Shown here piece by piece: positions 7,102-14,447 of a stretch of 23,088 bases of DNA. The notes beneath the pieces were generated by a model, which did not search any database, was not told the origin of the DNA, and saw only the letters and a program-made list of their open reading frames with translations. Every line of letters begins with the position of its first letter. Within the stretch, counting starts at the first letter, position 1. Location: NCBI GenBank assembly GCA_030044695.1, contig JASIDM010000103.1, forward strand, positions 1-23,088. The letters are read 5' to 3'. This stretch comes from Thermoplasmata archaeon. Its GTDB lineage: Archaea; Thermoplasmatota; Thermoplasmata; Lutacidiplasmatales; UBA184. The position numbers and the translations under genes are program-made.

Positions 7102-7995
7102 GTGACCTCCCGGGCGGTCCTGTCGGAGGTGCCCGAGCGCGAGGAGCGCGACGACCGCGAGCGCCTGCGCGTGCTCGAGTCCAAGTTCGAGACGCTGCTG
7201 CAGCGTCGGCGGACCCTCCTCGGCGAGCTGCGGAAGATCTCGGGCGAGCAGCGCGACCTGGCGGAACGCCGCCAGCAGCCCCAGGACGAGGTCGAGAAGC
7301 TCTACGAGGCCCACGGTCAGCTCGGGCGCCGTCTCTCCGAGCTCCGTCGGGGCCGCGACGCGGCCCGCCATCGCCTCGAGGAGGCGGTCGTCCGCAAGCG
7401 CGAGCTGCTGCTCACGTTCGACCGGGGCGAGCGCGAGCGGCCCGACCTGATCCGACGGGAGATCGCCGAGCTCGAGCTTCGGCAGCAGACCCGGGCGCTA
7501 CCGATCGACGAGGAGAACGCCCTGGTCGCCCGGCTCCGCCGCCGCGCCGCGGACCTCAAGGAGGCCGAGGCGAGGGTCCAGGTCGTGGCGGCCCACGAGA
7601 GCCTCCGCAAGGAGGCCGACCTGGCCATCGCGAGCGCCCGGGCCGAGGTCGACCGGCTCGGCGAGGAGCTTCGGGCCTCCCGCGTCGAGCGCGACCAGGC
7701 GATGGCCGCGATCCGGACACGCCTCGAGGCCGCCGGCGGGCTCGTCGCCGAGCTCCGGGCGAAGGGCAAGGCCCGCGCCGAGACGATCCGGGAGCTCAAC
7801 GGGCTCTCCCAGGAGCTGGACGCGGTGGACCACGAGGGTCGCGAGCTGCTCGCCCGGTCCCGGGCCCGACGCGCCGAGGCGCTGCGCACCCTGCGTCAGT
7901 ACTCCGCGCGGCGCCGGCCGCCCGAGGCGTCCCTCGCGTCGATCGCGGACGCCCACCTCGAGGAGCTGCTCAAGCGCGGCAAGGTCTCCCTGTAG
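7102..7995 (+). CDS. Archaeal coiled-coil protein, COG1340-like
   Basis: A 297-residue, highly charged protein that is almost wholly alpha-helical. Heptad-like Leu/Val spacing with Arg/Glu runs covers about residues 15-265. A recognisable block, REIAELELRQQTRALPIDEE followed by NALVARLR, resembles the conserved L..RQQT..L...EN.LV..I segment of the archaeal COG1340 coiled-coil family, whose function is not established. No signal peptide, membrane helix or nucleotide-binding motif is seen. The C-terminus ends in a short helical tail (ADAHLEELLKRGKVSL) typical of this group. GTG at 7102 is preferred because of the box 27 bp upstream. Converges on the FKBP gene with an 18-bp gap. Family call is moderate to good; role unknown. 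Confidence 0.75.
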   Translation: MTSRAVLSEVPEREERDDRERLRVLESKFETLLQRRRTLLGELRKISGEQRDLAERRQQPQDEVEKLYEAHGQLGRRLSELRRGRDAARHRLEEAVVRKRELLLTFDRGERERPDLIRREIAELELRQQTRALPIDEENALVARLRRRAADLKEAEARVQVVAAHESLRKEADLAIASARAEVDRLGEELRASRVERDQAMAAIRTRLEAAGGLVAELRAKGKARAETIRELNGLSQELDAVDHEGRELLARSRARRAEALRTLRQYSARRRPPEASLASIADAHLEELLKRGKVSL

Positions 7996-8013
7996 CCCGG
8001 GGCGAGCGGGCCC

Positions 8014-8934
8014 CTACGGCGGCAGGATCGACCGGATCGTCACCTGGAACAGGAGCGTCTCGCCGACGACCTCGTTGTTGAAGTTCTCCTGGAACGTCCC
8101 GGCGGCGAGGCTCACGTTCCAGACCAGGAACGACGTCGACGAGCAGACCGAACCGTTGGTGATCGTCCCGAGGATCGTCCCGTCGCTCGCGGGCGTCAGC
8201 TCGCTGCGCAGGGAGATCGTCGAGGAGGTGATGCTGGTGACGACCATCGCCCAGCCGCTCGGCCGGCTCGTCTCGCCGAGGTACGGCTCCCGCTGCACGA
8301 CGATCGCCGAGGCGTTCGCGCTCAGGACCACGTCGGTCCAGCCGTAGCTGGCGTCCACGAACGTCGCGCCGGCCACGGCGGTGGCGCCCGGGAAGTCCGC
8401 CTGGAGGTTGGCGGGCGCGACCGTGGCGACCGTCGGCAGGCTCTCGTTGAGCGGCGTCGTCACCAGGCACGACGACTTCAGCTGGCCGTAGCCGAGGCTC
8501 GGCGTGACGGTGATCCAGCGGGTCTGGTTGACCGCGAGCCCGAGCATCCCCTCCCAGAACCCGGGAACGACGGCGCCGTAGGTCACGCCGCTCACGTTGT
8601 AGCCGGCGGCCGGCACGTCCGGTCCGACGCTGACGGGGAGGGGGGTGTACCCGGTCGAGTTGCGCAGCGTGTACTCCAGCGCCTTCGGCCAGGTCGCGTT
8701 ATCGTACGCCACGGACTGGATCGACGTGTCGAAGACCTTCCCTTCCTCCGATCCGCTGCCGAGCACGCCGATGTAGTCGACGGTGACGTTGTCCCCGACC
8801 TGAACGGTCGTCGGTACCGACGGGAGCTTCGGGTGGTTGTACTCGTACAGCAGTCCGGCGCCGACCCCGCCGACGATCACGACGATCGCGATGAGGATCG
8901 CGAGAAAGATGAACGACGGGGAACCTGCGGCCAA
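8014..8934 (-). CDS. Membrane-anchored extracytoplasmic FKBP-type peptidyl-prolyl isomerase
   Basis: A 306-residue protein with an N-terminal membrane helix (about residues 8-29), then an FKBP-type domain: VQVGDNVTVDYIGVL (45-59), KVFDTS (66-71), and after a flap insert VVPGFWEGMLGLAVNQTRW (122-140) and ITVTPSLGYG (141-150). This layout matches the long archaeal SlyD-like FKBPs, which catalyse prolyl isomerisation and assist folding. A second domain of about 130 residues follows. Several N-x-S/T sequons and two cysteines (SSCL and GSVCSS) fit an extracytoplasmic location. The only start in this frame near the helix is TTG at 8934. No TATA box lies at leaderless distance from it. The nearest strong box (9036-9044) points to an upstream in-frame ATG at 9009, cut off by one TGA at 8961-8959. 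It could aid folding of secreted surface proteins; that is inference. Confidence 0.82.
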   Translation of the reverse strand: MAAGSPSFIFLAILIAIVVIVGGVGAGLLYEYNHPKLPSVPTTVQVGDNVTVDYIGVLGSGSEEGKVFDTSIQSVAYDNATWPKALEYTLRNSTGYTPLPVSVGPDVPAAGYNVSGVTYGAVVPGFWEGMLGLAVNQTRWITVTPSLGYGQLKSSCLVTTPLNESLPTVATVAPANLQADFPGATAVAGATFVDASYGWTDVVLSANASAIVVQREPYLGETSRPSGWAMVVTSITSSTISLRSELTPASDGTILGTITNGSVCSSTSFLVWNVSLAAGTFQENFNNEVVGETLLFQVTIRSILPP

Positions 8935-8958
8935 CGATAGCGCTCCGAGGCGTGGGGG

Positions 8959-9009
8959 TCAGCTCGTCGCTGTTCTCGTCACCGGGTCGGAGAGACAGGT
9001 GTTCCTCAT
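8959..9009 (-). CDS. Putative 16-codon upstream ORF in frame with the FKBP gene
   Basis: The minus strand reads ATG (9009-9007), 15 further codons (MRNTCLSDPVTRTATS) and TGA (8961-8959). It lies about 30 bp after a strong tatata box, so it would be translated from the extreme 5' end of the transcript. The same frame stays open after the TGA and runs straight into the FKBP gene, whose TTG lies 24 bases further on. It may be a regulatory leader peptide, the severed N-terminus of the FKBP, or simply fortuitous. Confidence 0.35.
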   Translation of the reverse strand: MRNTCLSDPVTRTATS

Positions 9010-9035
9010 TCCCCGGCGCCCCGACCCGGGGGCTC

Positions 9036-9044
9036 CTATATAAC
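9036..9044 (-). promoter_or_regulatory. TATA box for the FKBP transcript
   Basis: ctatataac (minus gttatatag), the closest match to the archaeal consensus in the window. Expected transcription start is near 9010-9013, giving about 75 bases of leader before the FKBP TTG, longer than for other genes here. It also lies just after the RPA-associated protein stop, so the FKBP gene need not depend on the rpa operon. Confidence 0.65.
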
Positions 9045-9074
9045 GTGCCGTCCCGGGCCGGGCGCGGCGCGGCC

Positions 9075-9989
9075 CTAGGCGCGCCGGAGCTTGCCGACGA
9101 GCGGCTCTTCGAGGGTCCCGCCCTCCTCGAGCCGACCGAGGGCGGCCTCGGCGCGTTCGGCCTCGATGCCCCGGCCGGCCAGGCGGCGGAACAGCTCCTC
9201 GACATCGGCGTAGCCGTCGACCGAGACGCCGGCGGCCTCGTCGACGAGGTCGAGGACCGCGGCCTCCTCGGCGCGATCGCCGGCCGTGGGCTCCTCGGGA
9301 GGGGCGCGGGGTGGCTCGACGGTGACGCGCACCCCCGGCGTGCCCGAGACCGCGAACGGCTCGAGGCCGATCCCCTCGACCCGGCGGACCACGGCCGCCA
9401 GTTCCCGGCGGTACCCCGCGCGGTCCGAGCCCGGATAGCGACGCAGGGACTCGCGGGCCGCCCGGATCCAGGGCGCGGGCGCGCCGGCGGCCCGGAGCTC
9501 CGCGTCCGGCGTCGCCGGCGCGGCGTGCAGCCGGTCGAGCAGGTCGAGCCGGTCCAGGCTGTGGCGGACGATCTCCGCCAGGGTCGCGCGCTCCTCGGCC
9601 TCCGGGACGGGGCGGACCGCCTCGAGCCGGACCGAGACGTCGCCACGGCCGTCCCGGCCGCGGTAGTGATGCACCTTCCCGACGACGACCGCCGGCCGCC
9701 CGGGGGGCGCGGCCCGGAGCTGGGCCATCGCCCGCGGCTGGAACGTCCCCGCGGTCAGGGTGACCGTGCCGAGGGGGTCGTCGAGCCGGGCCCTCCAGAA
9801 CGACGTCGGATCGTCGCGTCCGGCGGCCTCCGCCGCCGAGAGCGTGCCGGCGAGGACGACGCGGTTCATCCGCGCCCCGAACGGGCTGATCAGGTACGTC
9901 GCCGCCCGCTCCCCGTCGCCGCGCTCCTCCTGGAGCGCCGACCGGAGCTCGGCGGTCGTCACCCGCCAGGCCGGCTCGCGCCGCCCCAC
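9075..9989 (-). CDS. RPA-associated protein (COG3390, Rpa-AP)
   Basis: A 304-residue archaeal partner of replication protein A. It begins REPAWRVTTAEL, followed by YLISPFGARMNRVVLAGTL, SFWRARLDDPLGTVTLTAG and FQPRA, the conserved OB-fold block of the euryarchaeal RPA-associated family. A variable, charged C-terminal half ends in a winged-helix-like segment (about residues 240-300). The GTG start shares one base with the RPA stop (TAGTG). A GGAGG (plus strand cctcc at 9997-10001) lies seven bases upstream, so translation as an internal cistron is well supported. Family members form a complex with their cognate RPA on single-stranded DNA. Confidence 0.88.
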   Translation of the reverse strand: MGRREPAWRVTTAELRSALQEERGDGERAATYLISPFGARMNRVVLAGTLSAAEAAGRDDPTSFWRARLDDPLGTVTLTAGTFQPRAMAQLRAAPPGRPAVVVGKVHHYRGRDGRGDVSVRLEAVRPVPEAEERATLAEIVRHSLDRLDLLDRLHAAPATPDAELRAAGAPAPWIRAARESLRRYPGSDRAGYRRELAAVVRRVEGIGLEPFAVSGTPGVRVTVEPPRAPPEEPTAGDRAEEAAVLDLVDEAAGVSVDGYADVEELFRRLAGRGIEAERAEAALGRLEEGGTLEEPLVGKLRRA

Positions 9990-11155
9990 TAGCGGGCCTC
10001 CGGGAGCCGGGCCGCGAGCTCGACGGCGGCGGTCTCGAGGTCGATCTCCGCGGGCTCGACCTGCTCGGGGTCAACGGTGAGCCCGAAGTCGTCGCACGTC
10101 GCGGCGCCCCGGACCCTCAGCCGGCGACCGACGACCGCTTCCGCGAGGAGCTCTTCGAGGGCCGACGGGTCGGCGACCTCCCGCAGGCGCTCCCGCGCGC
10201 CGGCCAGGGTCGTCCCCCACAGGCGTTCGGTCGCCTCGCGGCCCAGGGCCACGGTCGCCGCGCCCGTCCCGTCGTCCAGGACGAGCCGGGCCCTCAGGTC
10301 CGCCACGGCGCTTACCCGGCCGTGGACCCGGCAGACCGAACCGGTCACGAGCCGTCGGCAGCTCGGGCACCGGAAGACGAGGCCGCTCGGGGGCACGAGG
10401 CCGACGACGAGCCCCTCGAGCGTGGCCGCCTCGCCGCCGCCCTCCTCCTCGAGGTCGGCGATCGGACGGGGCGGGCGAGCGAGCCAGGCGGACGCGGGGG
10501 GCAGGCCGGCGCCGTCGATCCGCGCCACGACCGCCCCCTCGTCCAGCACCAGCTGGCGCCGGCCCCGGAACGATCGGACGTAGCCGCCGCCGAGCCGCAC
10601 GGCCTCGCCGGGCAGGAGGGCGAAGTCGCTCCAGGTCGAGAACGCTAGCACCCCGGTCGCGTCGGCGAGGAGCCCCTCGTGGACGATCCGGCGCTCCACG
10701 CCGACGCTCACGGGCTTCGGCGCGACGCGGAGGACCCGGGCCTCCAGACGGAACCCCTCGTCGCCGTCCTGCAGCTCGCGCACCGTCCGGGGCGGGAACT
10801 CCCCGCCGTCGGCCGGCGGCAGCTCCGCGGGTCCGGCGGGGCCGACCTTGGTCTTCCAGGAGAAGACGAGCTCCGGGCGGCCCCGAAACTCGCGGACCTC
10901 GGCCCCGACGGCCCGCACGATCGTCCCGCGGTCGATCTCCTCGGACGGAGGGTCCCACCAGGTGAACCGCACCGTCGCCGAGCCGTCGCTCAGGAAGCCG
11001 GAGAGGAGCGTCCGGCGCCCCCCGTCCGAGCGCCGGACGACCTCGCGGCGACGGACGCCGACGAGCCGGCCCACGACGTGGACCCTCGACGAGAACCTGC
11101 CGAGATCGCGGACCCGGATCTCGGGGAGCTCCTCCTCGGAGGTCGACGGGAGCAT
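9989..11155 (-). CDS. rpa: Replication protein A, zinc-finger-containing (single-stranded DNA-binding)
   Basis: A 388-residue single-stranded DNA-binding protein for replication and repair. The sequence suggests three OB folds: about residues 13-102 (IRVRDLGRFSSRVHVVGRLV ... ATVRFTWWD), 125-212 (TVRELQDGDEGFRLEARVLR ... LLADATGVLAFSTW), and 245-370. The last contains a zinc site CPSCRRLV-TGSVCRVHG (C263, C266, C275, H278) followed by LRARLVLDDGTGAATVAL. This is the euryarchaeal RPA large-subunit architecture. Start ATG at 11155, with a ttaaa box about 31 bp upstream. It overlaps the start of the RPA-associated gene by one base, an operon order known in other euryarchaea. Divergent from pyrF. 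Confidence 0.9.
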   Translation of the reverse strand: MLPSTSEEELPEIRVRDLGRFSSRVHVVGRLVGVRRREVVRRSDGGRRTLLSGFLSDGSATVRFTWWDPPSEEIDRGTIVRAVGAEVREFRGRPELVFSWKTKVGPAGPAELPPADGGEFPPRTVRELQDGDEGFRLEARVLRVAPKPVSVGVERRIVHEGLLADATGVLAFSTWSDFALLPGEAVRLGGGYVRSFRGRRQLVLDEGAVVARIDGAGLPPASAWLARPPRPIADLEEEGGGEAATLEGLVVGLVPPSGLVFRCPSCRRLVTGSVCRVHGRVSAVADLRARLVLDDGTGAATVALGREATERLWGTTLAGARERLREVADPSALEELLAEAVVGRRLRVRGAATCDDFGLTVDPEQVEPAEIDLETAAVELAARLPEAR

Positions 11156-11181
11156 GGGCGCGCGTCGACCAGCGGGGAGGT

Positions 11182-11190
11182 CGTTAAAGG
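11182..11190 (-). promoter_or_regulatory. TATA-like box for the rpa operon
   Basis: cgttaaagg (minus cctttaacg), centred about 31 bp before the ATG at 11155. Confidence 0.55.
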
Positions 11191-11235
11191 CGTCGCGCGG
11201 CCCCCGGGCGATGGCGGCCGGCCGGCGCGGACAAC

Positions 11236-11243
11236 GCTTTACT
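11236..11243 (+). promoter_or_regulatory. TATA-like box for pyrF
   Basis: gctttact, centred about 29 bp before the GTG at 11269, supporting that start and a leaderless or two-base leader. Confidence 0.5.
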
Positions 11244-11268
11244 CCGGTGCGGGTCGGTCTCGCCTGCC

Positions 11269-12114
11269 GTGCCGGCGAAGTTCGCCCAGCGCCTCGACCA
11301 GATCCTCAAGACCCGCAACTCCCTGCTCTGCGTCGGCCTCGACCCGGACCCCGGCCAGATGCCGAAGGCGCTCCGGCGGCTCTCGCCGCCGGTGCAGCTC
11401 GAGCGGTTCCTCGCCGGGATCGTCCCCGCGACGCTCCCGCACGCCGCCGCGTTCAAGATGCAGCTCGGCGCCTACCTGCAGTACGGGCCGGACGGGTTCC
11501 GGGCGATGGCCCGCTGGACCCGGCGGATCGGCGCCACCCGACTGAAGATCCTCGACCTGAAGGCCAACGACATCCCGAACTCGATGCGGATGATCCGGGA
11601 CGGCGCGTTCGGGGCGTTCGGCTTCGATGCCGTCACCGTCAACCCCTGGAACGGCTGGGAGACCCTCGAGCCGTTCTTCGACGATCCGTCCCGGGGGCTG
11701 TTCGTCGTCGCCCACTCCTCGAACCCGGGCTCCGGCGACTTCCAGGAGATCCCTACCCCCCGGGGGCCGCTCTGGCTCGCGGTCGTCGGCGAGGTCCGGC
11801 GGCTCGCCCACGCCTACGGCAACGCCGGGATCGTGCTCGGCGCCACGTTCTCCGAGGCGCTGCGGACGGCCCGGGCGACCCTCGGCAACGGCGTCCCGAT
11901 CCTCGTGCCCGGGATCGGGGCGCAGGGCGGCTCGCTCGCGACGACCGTCCGGGAGGGGGCCGACGCCCACGGGCGCGGGCTCCTCGTCAACGCCTCGCGG
12001 AGCATCCTGTACGCCTCGTCCGGGCCGGACTGGCGGCGCGCGGCGGCCAAGGAGGCCGAGCGGACGAAGGTCCAGATCAACCAGCTGCGCGCAGGCCTTC
12101 GTACAGGCGGATGA
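11269..12114 (+). CDS. pyrF: Orotidine 5'-phosphate decarboxylase, type 2
   Basis: A 281-residue TIM-barrel enzyme that converts OMP to UMP, the last step of pyrimidine nucleotide synthesis. N-terminal LLCVGLDPDPGQMP is followed by a substrate-loop lysine in FKMQLGAYLQYGP (K63). The catalytic array is ILDLKANDIPNS (D96, K98, D101, matching DxKxxDI), and the phosphate-binding end is ILVPGIGAQGGSL (211-223) with VNASRSILYAS. The length and the PG.GAQGG motif identify the longer type-2 (TIGR02127-like) form rather than the roughly 220-residue type 1 found in many archaea. The GTG start is supported by the box 29 bp upstream. The last 38 bases overlap the 3' end of the convergent glycosyltransferase gene. 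Confidence 0.92.
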   Translation: MPAKFAQRLDQILKTRNSLLCVGLDPDPGQMPKALRRLSPPVQLERFLAGIVPATLPHAAAFKMQLGAYLQYGPDGFRAMARWTRRIGATRLKILDLKANDIPNSMRMIRDGAFGAFGFDAVTVNPWNGWETLEPFFDDPSRGLFVVAHSSNPGSGDFQEIPTPRGPLWLAVVGEVRRLAHAYGNAGIVLGATFSEALRTARATLGNGVPILVPGIGAQGGSLATTVREGADAHGRGLLVNASRSILYASSGPDWRRAAAKEAERTKVQINQLRAGLRTGG

Positions 12115-13210
12115 GCTGGCCGCCGACGCGGTCCGCCGCGTAGCGCTCCTCCGCGCGCGCCCGGCCGGCGGCGCCCATCTGGCGGGCCCGGGCGGGGTCC
12201 CCGAGCAGGGCGTTGAGCTTCTCGGCGAGGTCGTCGGCGAGCAGCGGCTCGACGAGCAGGCCCTGGACGCCGTCGTCGATCACCTCCCGCACGCCGGGCA
12301 TGTCCGAGGTGACGACGGGGAGCCCGCAGGCCATCGCCTCGGCGACGGCGAGGCCGAACCCCTCGAGCCGGCTCTGGGACGGGAAGGCGAAGACGCTGCC
12401 GAGGCTCAGGTACCGGGGCAGCTCGTCGTCCCCGACGGACGAGCAGAAGTGGACCCGCGCGTCGACCCCGAGCCGCCGGGCGATCGTGGAGAGGTCGACC
12501 AGGCGGGGGCCCCGGCCGACCACGACCAGATGGACGTCCGCAGGGAGCTGCGCGACCGCCCGGAGCAGGACGTCGACCCCCTTGTGCGGGACGAGCCGGC
12601 CGGTGAAGACCACGACGCGCTTGCCGTCGAGCTTCAGCCGACTGCGGATCGCCTGGGTCGGGAGCCCGGGCCGGAACCGCTGGAGGTCGACGACCGACGG
12701 GATCACCTCGAGCTCGCGGCCCCGCAGCATCGCCGAGGTCGTGCCGTAGCTCGTCGTGTGCACGATGATCCGGTCCACGCGGGCCAGCGTGGGCGGCAGC
12801 AGCGTCCGCTCGTACGTCCCCGAGATCCATCGGCCGAGCCGGCCGGAGAGGTAGAGGTCGCAGTGGTACGTCAGGCAGGTCGGCACGCGCCGGTCCTGGA
12901 GCGCCTGGGTCGCGAAGAACGAGGTCAGCGGAGGCGGGTAGTGCAGGTGGACGACGTCGGCGTCGACCGCCTTGAGGAGCGGCCCGGTCCCGACGTCGAT
13001 CGGCGTGTTGAAGACGCTGCCGAGGCTGCGGGTCCGCAGGACGCGGAAGCCGTCGACCCGCTCCTCGGCCGGGAGGCCCCCGCGGAACCTCGACGTGACG
13101 ACGGTGACCTCGTGCCCCTGCCGGGCGAACTCCCGGGCGAGGCTGCGGACGTGGGACTCGACGCCCCCCGCATGGGGGTGGAAGAACGGCGCGACCTGGA
13201 CGATGCGCAC
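12077..13210 (-). CDS. GT4-family glycosyltransferase (GT-B fold)
   Basis: A 377-residue glycosyltransferase. The N-terminal Rossmann domain starts MRIVQVAPFFHPHAGGVESH with the acceptor-side glycine pair (15-16). The C-terminal domain has VVVFTGRLVPHKGVDVLL (199-216) and the EX7E nucleotide-sugar motif RLEGFGLAVAEAMACGLPVV (281-300; E283 and E291). No membrane helix is evident, so it would act at the cytosolic face on lipid-linked or nucleotide-activated precursors of surface glycans, as is usual for GT4. Donor and acceptor are unknown. Start GTG at 13210, with a gttatc box about 30 bp upstream. The 3' end overlaps pyrF on the other strand. A role in N-glycosylation of the sequon-rich surface protein further along is possible but unproven. 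Confidence 0.88.
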   Translation of the reverse strand: MRIVQVAPFFHPHAGGVESHVRSLAREFARQGHEVTVVTSRFRGGLPAEERVDGFRVLRTRSLGSVFNTPIDVGTGPLLKAVDADVVHLHYPPPLTSFFATQALQDRRVPTCLTYHCDLYLSGRLGRWISGTYERTLLPPTLARVDRIIVHTTSYGTTSAMLRGRELEVIPSVVDLQRFRPGLPTQAIRSRLKLDGKRVVVFTGRLVPHKGVDVLLRAVAQLPADVHLVVVGRGPRLVDLSTIARRLGVDARVHFCSSVGDDELPRYLSLGSVFAFPSQSRLEGFGLAVAEAMACGLPVVTSDMPGVREVIDDGVQGLLVEPLLADDLAEKLNALLGDPARARQMGAAGRARAEERYAADRVGGQLIRLYEGLRAAG

Positions 13211-13237
13211 GGCCGGGGAAGGGAAGGGTCGGACGCC

Positions 13238-13245
13238 GATAACCT
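13238..13245 (-). promoter_or_regulatory. TATA-like box for the glycosyltransferase
   Basis: gataacct (minus aggttatc), centred about 30 bp before the GTG at 13210. It lies between this gene and the pdxS stop, so the two minus-strand genes can be transcribed separately. Confidence 0.5.
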
Positions 13246-13260
13246 AGGCTGGTCGACCGC

Positions 13261-14205
13261 CTAGGCCGCGGCCGGGGGCCTTCGGGGGGTGTCGGGGACC
13301 GGGCCGGACTCCCGGCCCTGGAGCATCGCCTCGGACGGTATCGTGGCGATCTCCACACCGCGCATCAGCTCCCCGAGCCCGCTGGAGACCCGGGCGAGGA
13401 CGTCCGGCTCGTCGAAGTGGAGCGACGCCTCGACGATCGCGCGGGCGATGCGCATCGGATGCTCGGCCTTGAAGATCCCGCTCCCGACGAAGATCCCGTC
13501 CACGCCGAGGAGGCGTACGAGCGCGGCGTCGGCGGGGGTCGCGATCCCTCCGGCGGCGAAGTTGACGACGGGCAGCCGGCCCAGGCTGCGGACCTCGCCG
13601 ACGGTCTCCTCGGCGACGCGTTCGCGCTTGGCCCAGGTGCCGAGGTCCTTCTTCGGCAGGCGCTTGACCTCCTCGATCTCGCTCGCGATGGTGCGGATGT
13701 GCCGGACCGCCTCGATGACGTTGCCGGTGCCGGCCTCGCCCTTCGTGCGGATCATCGCGGCGCCCTCGTCGATGCGGCGCAGCGCCTCGCCGAGGTTGCG
13801 CGCCCCGCAGACGAACGGGACCCGGAACTTGTGCTTGTCCACGTGGCCGAACGGGTCGGCCGGGGTCAGGACCTCGGACTCATCGATCATGTCGACGGCG
13901 AGGGCCTCGAGCACGCGGGCCTCGGCGGTGTGCCCGATGCGGCACTTCGCCATCACCGGGATGGAGACCCGGTCGCGGATCTCGCGGATCCGCACCGGAT
14001 CGGCCATCCGGGCGACGCCGCCCGCGGCCCGGATGTCGGCCGGGACCCGCTCGAGGGCCATCACCGCGACCGCCCCGGCCTCCTCCGCGACCGCCGCCTG
14101 ATCGGCCGTGGTGACGTCCATGATGACGCCGCCCTGTTGCATCCGGGCGAACCCGCGCTTGACGAGCTCGGTGCCGAAGCGCAGCTTCTCGATCGGATCG
14201 GGCAT
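13261..14205 (-). CDS. pdxS: Pyridoxal 5'-phosphate synthase, lyase subunit PdxS
   Basis: A 314-residue PdxS (Pdx1/SNZ) that builds PLP from ribose 5-phosphate, glyceraldehyde 3-phosphate and ammonia supplied by PdxT. Expected residues are present: D30 in IMDVTTADQA, the ribose-phosphate Schiff-base lysine K87 in VMAKCRIGH, and the second lysine K155 in MIRTKGEAGTGN. The phosphate site VVNFAAGGIATPADA and GIFVGSGIFK follow. A charged insertion of some 25-35 residues (about 174-208, with KRLPKKDLGTWAKRERVAEE) lies before VVNFAAGG, as in some archaeal Pdx1 proteins. The ATG at 14205 is used because family similarity begins there and a tattt box lies about 33 bp upstream; the frame stays open far upstream without meaning. 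PdxT is not in the window. Divergent from the thiamine transporter. Confidence 0.95.
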   Translation of the reverse strand: MPDPIEKLRFGTELVKRGFARMQQGGVIMDVTTADQAAVAEEAGAVAVMALERVPADIRAAGGVARMADPVRIREIRDRVSIPVMAKCRIGHTAEARVLEALAVDMIDESEVLTPADPFGHVDKHKFRVPFVCGARNLGEALRRIDEGAAMIRTKGEAGTGNVIEAVRHIRTIASEIEEVKRLPKKDLGTWAKRERVAEETVGEVRSLGRLPVVNFAAGGIATPADAALVRLLGVDGIFVGSGIFKAEHPMRIARAIVEASLHFDEPDVLARVSSGLGELMRGVEIATIPSEAMLQGRESGPVPDTPRRPPAAA

Positions 14206-14234
14206 GACGGACCCAGTGGGGATGGGGCGGGCGC

Positions 14235-14243
14235 CTATTTTGC
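14235..14243 (-). promoter_or_regulatory. TATA-like box for pdxS
   Basis: ctattttgc (minus gcaaaatag), centred about 33 bp before the ATG at 14205. Being nearly symmetric, it could also fire toward the riboswitch on the plus strand. Confidence 0.5.
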
Positions 14244-14323
14244 TCTGTCCCCGGGAGAGCCCGTCCCACCGGCGTGCGCCGCGGACGATCCCCCTGCGGG
14301 CGGGTCCACGGCGCGCGGGCCGG

Positions 14324-14334
14324 CAAAGGTAAAT
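14324..14334 (+). promoter_or_regulatory. Possible TATA-like box for the riboswitch-thiBPQ transcript
   Basis: caaaggtaaat is the most AT-rich stretch just before the aptamer. It would start transcription near 14353-14358, leaving little or no room for a 5' strand of aptamer helix P1. A start from the element near 14235-14243 is the alternative. Confidence 0.35.
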
Positions 14335-14346
14335 CCACCGGCATCC

Positions 14347-14447
14347 TCGCTCCGGTGCAGGGGGAGCTGGGCACCGGCTGAGAGGACGAGGACGACCTCG
14401 TCGACCCCACGAACCTGCACGGGATAATGCCCGCGAAGGGAACGCGA
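14347..14447 (+). ncRNA. TPP riboswitch (THI element)
   Basis: Conserved blocks occur in the right order: a G run (14360-14364), CTGAGA (14378-14383), GAACCTG (14411-14417), GGATAATGCC (14422-14431 region) and GCGAAGGGAA (14433-14442). Pairings I can draw are P2 GGGG/CCCC (14360-14364 with 14405-14408), P3 GCTGG/CCGGC around GCA (14366-14378), and P5 CGGG/CCCG (14420-14433). A perfect 7-bp extra hairpin GACGAGG-ACGA-CCTCGTC (14385-14402) lies between P3 and the P2 3' strand; optional extra helices are known in TPP riboswitches. P1 is not clear: a TCGC/GCGA pair (14347-14350 with 14444-14447) is possible and would include the A of the leader-ORF ATG. It senses thiamine pyrophosphate and precedes a thiamine uptake operon, the expected target. 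Confidence 0.93.

Noticed and set aside
8959..8961. TGA as selenocysteine or a reassigned sense codon in the FKBP gene
   Set aside because: TGA is used as a normal stop elsewhere in the window (etfA, etfB, thiB, pyrF, larB), no SECIS-like structure was recognised, and the position is in a non-catalytic leader.
8959..10074. A 371-codon minus-strand frame ending at the FKBP leader TGA
   Set aside because: Most of it is a shadow of the RPA-associated protein in another frame. Only its last 16 codons, after the strong TATA box, are worth considering, as the short upstream ORF.
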